DNA of 9,785 nt from CAYJBH01 sp964370825 (lineage in GTDB: Bacteria; Bacillota; Clostridia; Oscillospirales; Ruminococcaceae), in contig CAYJKY010000072.1 in assembly GCA_964370825.1 (NCBI GenBank), positions 1 to 9,785 of the forward strand. The letters run 5' to 3'. The translations under genes and the position numbers were made by a program. The notes under the pieces were generated by a model. The model did not search any database. It saw nothing but the letters and a program-made list of their open reading frames with translations, and had not been told where the DNA came from. Shown one piece after another: positions 6,078-9,785 of the stretch (its first letter is position 1; each line of letters opens with the position of its first letter).

Positions 6078-7248
6078 GATTTGTTCTCCTGTTATCAATA
6101 ATATCCGATATAGTAAAAGCTATCATTATTTCTGTTTGATAAGCACAGGTCAGATCACAACCCATTATCTCTTTTGCCTTTTTTATTTTATAGTTTAATG
6201 TGTTGCGGTGTATTCTGGTATTTAGTGACAGCTCTTTTATGCTGCCGTTACATTCGAGATATCCTCGCAACGTTTCACAATAATCAGTGTTGTTTTTGCT
6301 GTCATAACTCAAAAGTGCTCCCAAAACCGACTGCCGGTACTCCACTAAAGTTTCTCGTTTTTTTACGTTGAATAAAATTTTGTATATTCCGAGCTCGTGA
6401 TAGTCTATTCGCTCACAACCCTGCATCTGTGCTATCGTTAAAGCTGATTTGCTCTGTAAATACAGTTCACCGAGACTATCATAGCCTGGCACGCTTTCCG
6501 ATATCCCGATTTGCGCCTTTATACCGTGGTGTCTATCTTCATATTTCCTCATCAGCTTCATCAGTGTTTCGATATCTTTTTCTGTGATGTTTTGATATAT
6601 CAATATCAAATATTTGTTCCAGAAAAAAGCCCCTCGGGAAAGATTGTTCAGTTTTGTAAGTTTCAAAAATGACAATTGGATGTCGTTGAGGGTTTTCATA
6701 TCCGCAAAATCCTCCCCACAAGAGAATTTAACAGAGATAATATTGTAGTTTGAAACTTCGCGAAATCCGTATTTTTTTAGCGTTGTGGCACATTCTGATT
6801 TGTTATCAGAGTTGATTATAAGATTTTTAAACGCCTCGGTTATGCTTTGTTCTAGCTTTTCGTCACCGATAATTATTCTGCAAAATTCATAGGTAACGTC
6901 AATCAACCGTGTCTCCCACGGAGCTGAAAAAAGCGGAAAATCATTCTCATCACAAAACTCTATAACCTTTTGTGGTACATTTTTTATATATGGACCCACA
7001 TTCACTATCAAACCGGCAGAGTTTTTATCTATCAGATTTTGCACGAAACTTAAAAGCCAGTCATCCTCATGCCTTGCTATACCTGTTGTGAAGATCAATT
7101 CGTTGCCATGTAAAAAAGCCGGTACTTCCACATCTTCAACCATGTGAACCCAGCGCACCGAGTTCTCGATGCCGTTTTCACCTGCCAGAAGTTTGATATT
7201 ATATTTTCTCTCTGATTTTGAACAGAGTTTTTTGAGACTTATTGCCAT
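6058..7248 (-). CDS. PucR/CdaR-family transcriptional regulator of the pyrimidine operon
   Basis: A 396-residue regulator. The N-terminal PucR-like domain (about 1-125) is recognisable by RWVHMVEDVEVPAFLHGNELIFTTG. A middle CdaR/GGDEF-like region (about 165-290) contains IGISE and YLQSKSALTIA. The C-terminal PucR helix-turn-helix (about 327-375) reads YLECNGSIKELSLNTRIHRNTLNYKIKKAKEIMG. Members usually activate purine, allantoin, proline, GABA or sugar-diacid catabolism upon sensing the substrate. Here the gene sits inside the operon, overlapping preA by 10 bases upstream and the aminotransferase gene by 20 bases downstream. It therefore very likely controls pyrimidine degradation, and as part of the transcript would form a positive or negative feedback loop. 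The inducer (uracil, dihydrouracil or carbamoyl-beta-alanine) is unknown. The promoter it would act on is outside the window. Start: ATG with GAGGGTGG just upstream. Confidence 0.9.
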   Translation of the reverse strand: MAISLKKLCSKSERKYNIKLLAGENGIENSVRWVHMVEDVEVPAFLHGNELIFTTGIARHEDDWLLSFVQNLIDKNSAGLIVNVGPYIKNVPQKVIEFCDENDFPLFSAPWETRLIDVTYEFCRIIIGDEKLEQSITEAFKNLIINSDNKSECATTLKKYGFREVSNYNIISVKFSCGEDFADMKTLNDIQLSFLKLTKLNNLSRGAFFWNKYLILIYQNITEKDIETLMKLMRKYEDRHHGIKAQIGISESVPGYDSLGELYLQSKSALTIAQMQGCERIDYHELGIYKILFNVKKRETLVEYRQSVLGALLSYDSKNNTDYCETLRGYLECNGSIKELSLNTRIHRNTLNYKIKKAKEIMGCDLTCAYQTEIMIAFTISDIIDNRRTNHGQKNS

Positions 7249-8714
7249 CTTGACACCACCCTCTTACTCTGCCCTATTGCGCCTACCGGACATACAATTT
7301 TGCACAGGTGACAACCGACACATTTTTTCGGCTCAAAAATGAGCTTGTTATCCTTTATTGTTATCGCCTGATGTCCACCATCATAACAAGAGATATAACA
7401 TCTTTTACAGTTTCTGCATTTCTCTTTATCAAATGTCGGATATACTATGCTGTTTCGATCAAGAGTATCAGCACTGCATATGTTTTTCAGTGCCTGTCCG
7501 ACAAGCTCGTCTAAACTGTTATAACCCTGTTCGCAAAGATAGTCGCCAAGTCCTGATTTTAAATCTTCAATCATTCTATAACCATATTCCATGACCGCAG
7601 TGGTTATCTGGATGTTAGAACACCCGAGGGAGATAAATTCGATAGCGTCACGATAGTTTTCAATACCACCCATACCGCTAATAGGAACATTTTGCAGTGC
7701 ATCACATCTTGCCATATCAGATATAAAGCGAAGCGCAATCGGTTTTATCGACCGTCCCGAATAGCCTGACACCGAGGATTTTCCGGTCACATTCGGTGAA
7801 CTTACGAGGCTTTCAAGGTCAACAGCAGTGATGCTTTTCACAGTATTGATTGCCGCAAGAGCGCTCGCTCCGGCAGAGATTGCCGCTTTTGCGGGTATTT
7901 CCATATTGCCGATATTAGGGGTCATCTTTGCTAAAACCGGAAGTGTAGTCCCTTTTAAAGTTGCTTGTGTATAGATTTCTACAAGCTCCGGATCCTGCCC
8001 GACATCTGCACCAAGACCGTCTGCTGACATGTGTGGGCAGGAAAAGTTGCACTCTATCATATCACAACCGACCTCCTGTGAAAGGGTTGCGAGTTTTGTC
8101 CACTCCTCCTCGGTTTGTCCCATTATAGAAGATACCACAACCTTGTCGGGATAATCTCTTTTTAATCTTCGTAGTATGTCGAGATCAATGCTTAGTGGGT
8201 GATCCGATATCTGTTCCAGGTTTTTAAATCCGATAAAGCTTCTGCCCGTGTCGTGTGTGGCATCAAACCTTGGCGAAACCTCTTTGGCTTCATAAAATCC
8301 TATAGTTTTGTATACAATTCCCGCCCAACCCATCTCGAATGCTTTAGCGCACATTTCATATCCGCTCGCCACCACCGAGGAGGATAAAAAAAATGGATTT
8401 TCACACCGCACACCACAAAAGTTAATAGCTAAATCCATCACTTTCGGTTTTTCATACGATAGAGTTTTGGTAATATCTTTAATTCTGATTGGCCTGTCAT
8501 AGTGCACACAGGCGTGCTCACACGGCGCGTCACAATCGATGCATTGGTCACAATTCATCTCAGTGCTTGCGGATTTAAGATTTTTCATCCGCAGCGACAA
8601 CATAGCTTTTGCCGGATCTTTCCCCTTTGTGCACGCTTTTGAACATTCGCCATCAACACATAAAAGGCAGCGCGAGACCTCGGTTTCTCTTATTAAAGTA
8701 CTGTAATCAACCAT
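7239..8714 (-). CDS. preA: Dihydropyrimidine dehydrogenase, PreA type with extra N-terminal Fe-S domain
   Basis: A 491-residue cytosolic enzyme that would reduce uracil or thymine to the 5,6-dihydro form, the first step of the pathway. The central FMN TIM barrel (about 93-390) is closely PreA-like: FKTIGF-type VYKTIGFYEA (134-143), ECNFSCPH (221-228), LAKMTPNIG (261-269), AAINTVKS (287-294), SGYSGRSIKPIALRF (316-330) and SGMGGIENY (346-354). The C-terminus binds two [4Fe-4S] clusters: C433, C436, C439, C443 and C465, C468, C471, C475. Unlike the roughly 410-residue E. coli PreA, it has about 90 extra N-terminal residues with C16-x2-C19-x4-C24-x3-C28 and C55, C58, C61, C65, C69. These match the spacing of the N-terminal clusters of mammalian dihydropyrimidine dehydrogenase. 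The FAD/NADPH domains are absent, so a partner or ferredoxin must supply electrons. The ATG at 8714 has AGAGGAG (8719-8725) upstream; a TTG at 8732 is unlikely. Confidence 0.93.
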   Translation of the reverse strand: MVDYSTLIRETEVSRCLLCVDGECSKACTKGKDPAKAMLSLRMKNLKSASTEMNCDQCIDCDAPCEHACVHYDRPIRIKDITKTLSYEKPKVMDLAINFCGVRCENPFFLSSSVVASGYEMCAKAFEMGWAGIVYKTIGFYEAKEVSPRFDATHDTGRSFIGFKNLEQISDHPLSIDLDILRRLKRDYPDKVVVSSIMGQTEEEWTKLATLSQEVGCDMIECNFSCPHMSADGLGADVGQDPELVEIYTQATLKGTTLPVLAKMTPNIGNMEIPAKAAISAGASALAAINTVKSITAVDLESLVSSPNVTGKSSVSGYSGRSIKPIALRFISDMARCDALQNVPISGMGGIENYRDAIEFISLGCSNIQITTAVMEYGYRMIEDLKSGLGDYLCEQGYNSLDELVGQALKNICSADTLDRNSIVYPTFDKEKCRNCKRCYISCYDGGHQAITIKDNKLIFEPKKCVGCHLCKIVCPVGAIGQSKRVVSRWQ

Positions 8715-8724
8715 ATTGCTCCTC

Positions 8725-9785
8725 TTAACCAAGATAACACTTCACAAACTTGCCATAACCCTGTTCACCGACAAACTCACCGTTATCATATATTAGTTTA
8801 CCTCGAGAATAGGTCTGTATCGGATAGCCCTTCAACTCAACCCCCTCCCAAATAGTATGGTCGCAATTCGAGTGCATTTCTGCGTTAGTAATAGCAACCT
8901 TTTTTGTTTTGTCGTATATCACTATATCCGCATCTTTCCCAACAGTAATGGAGCCTTTGTTTTTGCATCCAAAAATTTTGGCAGGATTTGCACTGCAAAG
9001 TTTTACCGCCTCGAAAAAAGTTATTTTACCTGTATTGGCGGCACTGAGCATATAAGGATACATATTCTCTATTCCGGCACACCCGTTCGGTATCTTTGTG
9101 AAGTCCTCTTTCCCCCATTCCTTTTCAAATGAGTTGAAAGGACAGTGGTCCGTCGCCACCGTGTCTATATCTCCCCGCCGAATAGCATCCCAGAGTGAGT
9201 GCTGACTTTGTTCTCCCTTGATTGGCGGTGAGCAGACAAAATTGATGCCGTCTTTGCGTTTATATACCTCATTTGTGAATTCAAGATACTGCGGACACGT
9301 TTCGGCATACACCTTTTGCCCACGACTTTTTGCCGCTGTTACAGCCGCTACGCCCTCTTTACAGGCAAGATGCACTATATAAAGTGGGGCATCAACCGCA
9401 TTTGCAAGGGTTATCGCACGGACATCAGCTTCGCCCTCGACAAACTCCGGACGGGATTTATAATGATACCATGCCGAGGTTTTCCCTCTTGAAAGATATT
9501 CTTCGGTGAGGGTTTTTACTATCTCGTTATTTTCGGCATGTACTGCAATCAGAGCACCGCACTCTTTTGCCTTTTGCAAAACCTGGTAAAACACACCGTC
9601 GCTTACACCAAAGTCATAGACCATAAACACCTTGAAAGACGGCACACCAAATTCAACGGCATCTTTTATGCCTTCAAGCAATCCGTTTGACACATCTTTT
9701 ATCGCGACATGATATGAATAGTCGATCACAGCATTTCCGGCGCACAGTGCATCACGTCTTTTTATTGCTTCCACCATGCTTTCAT
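8725..9785 (-). CDS. hydA: Dihydropyrimidinase / hydantoinase, 5' end outside the window
   Basis: The C-terminal 353 or so residues of a dihydropyrimidinase, a cyclic amidohydrolase that opens 5,6-dihydrouracil to N-carbamoyl-beta-alanine (step two). Family length is about 460, so roughly 105 residues, including the first HxH metal motif, are beyond base 9785. The reading frame is open to the edge; the Met at 9777 is internal. Numbered from that Met: Lys49 in SFKVFMVY is the carbamylated bridging lysine, Tyr54 the probable substrate-contacting tyrosine, His80 (AVHAENN) and His136 (YIVHLAC) are metal ligands, and Asp210 (VATDHCPF) is the catalytic aspartate. NPAKIFG (264-270) and the GKDADIVIYD (280-289) beta-sandwich end are typical. 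Ten bases separate it from preA. D-hydantoinase and allantoinase are relatives; the next gene makes dihydropyrimidinase by far the best reading. Confidence 0.92.
   Translation of the reverse strand, partial: ESMVEAIKRRDALCAGNAVIDYSYHVAIKDVSNGLLEGIKDAVEFGVPSFKVFMVYDFGVSDGVFYQVLQKAKECGALIAVHAENNEIVKTLTEEYLSRGKTSAWYHYKSRPEFVEGEADVRAITLANAVDAPLYIVHLACKEGVAAVTAAKSRGQKVYAETCPQYLEFTNEVYKRKDGINFVCSPPIKGEQSQHSLWDAIRRGDIDTVATDHCPFNSFEKEWGKEDFTKIPNGCAGIENMYPYMLSAANTGKITFFEAVKLCSANPAKIFGCKNKGSITVGKDADIVIYDKTKKVAITNAEMHSNCDHTIWEGVELKGYPIQTYSRGKLIYDNGEFVGEQGYGKFVKCYLG

Overview
The window looks like a chromosomal segment of an anaerobic, low-GC Firmicute, most likely a Clostridia member. The evidence is the AT-rich intergenic DNA, strong AGGAG-type ribosome binding sites, proteins with clostridial relatives, and an oxygen-sensitive type of catabolism (multi-[4Fe-4S] dihydropyrimidine dehydrogenase, group III metal-dependent alcohol dehydrogenase). 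All intact protein genes lie on the minus strand and are read from right to left. Only the tRNA gene and a decayed relaxase fragment lie on the plus strand.

Right and centre (about 1910-9785): one tightly packed operon for reductive pyrimidine catabolism. In transcription order it holds a dihydropyrimidinase (5' end outside the window), a PreA-type dihydropyrimidine dehydrogenase, a PucR-family regulator, a class III aminotransferase, an unrecognised 130-residue protein, an M20-family N-carbamoyl-amino acid hydrolase and an iron-type alcohol dehydrogenase. Genes overlap or are separated by at most about 17 bases. Together they give a complete route: uracil (or thymine) -> dihydrouracil -> N-carbamoyl-beta-alanine -> beta-alanine + CO2 + NH3 -> malonate semialdehyde -> 3-hydroxypropionate. 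The last step would discard the semialdehyde by reduction and re-oxidise NAD(P)H, a fermentative ending rather than oxidation to acetyl-CoA. The substrates are inferred from the combination of families; no single sequence proves them.

Junction (about 1568-1909): the first 64 codons of a conjugative-element relaxase, with two in-frame stops, on the plus strand. It is cut off about 50 bases from the stop codon of the alcohol dehydrogenase and is the scar of a lost integrative or mobilizable element. Base composition also changes here, from a moderate-GC operon to a clearly AT-richer left flank.

Left (about 317-1564): a two-gene operon on the minus strand. It encodes a regulator (zinc-finger-like N-terminus, LuxR-like helix-turn-helix, DUF2087 C-terminus) and a VOC/glyoxalase-fold protein. 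A near-consensus promoter precedes it, and an inverted repeat brackets its -10 box.

Far left (1-300): a tRNA-Val(GAC) gene with its own promoter and an intrinsic terminator.
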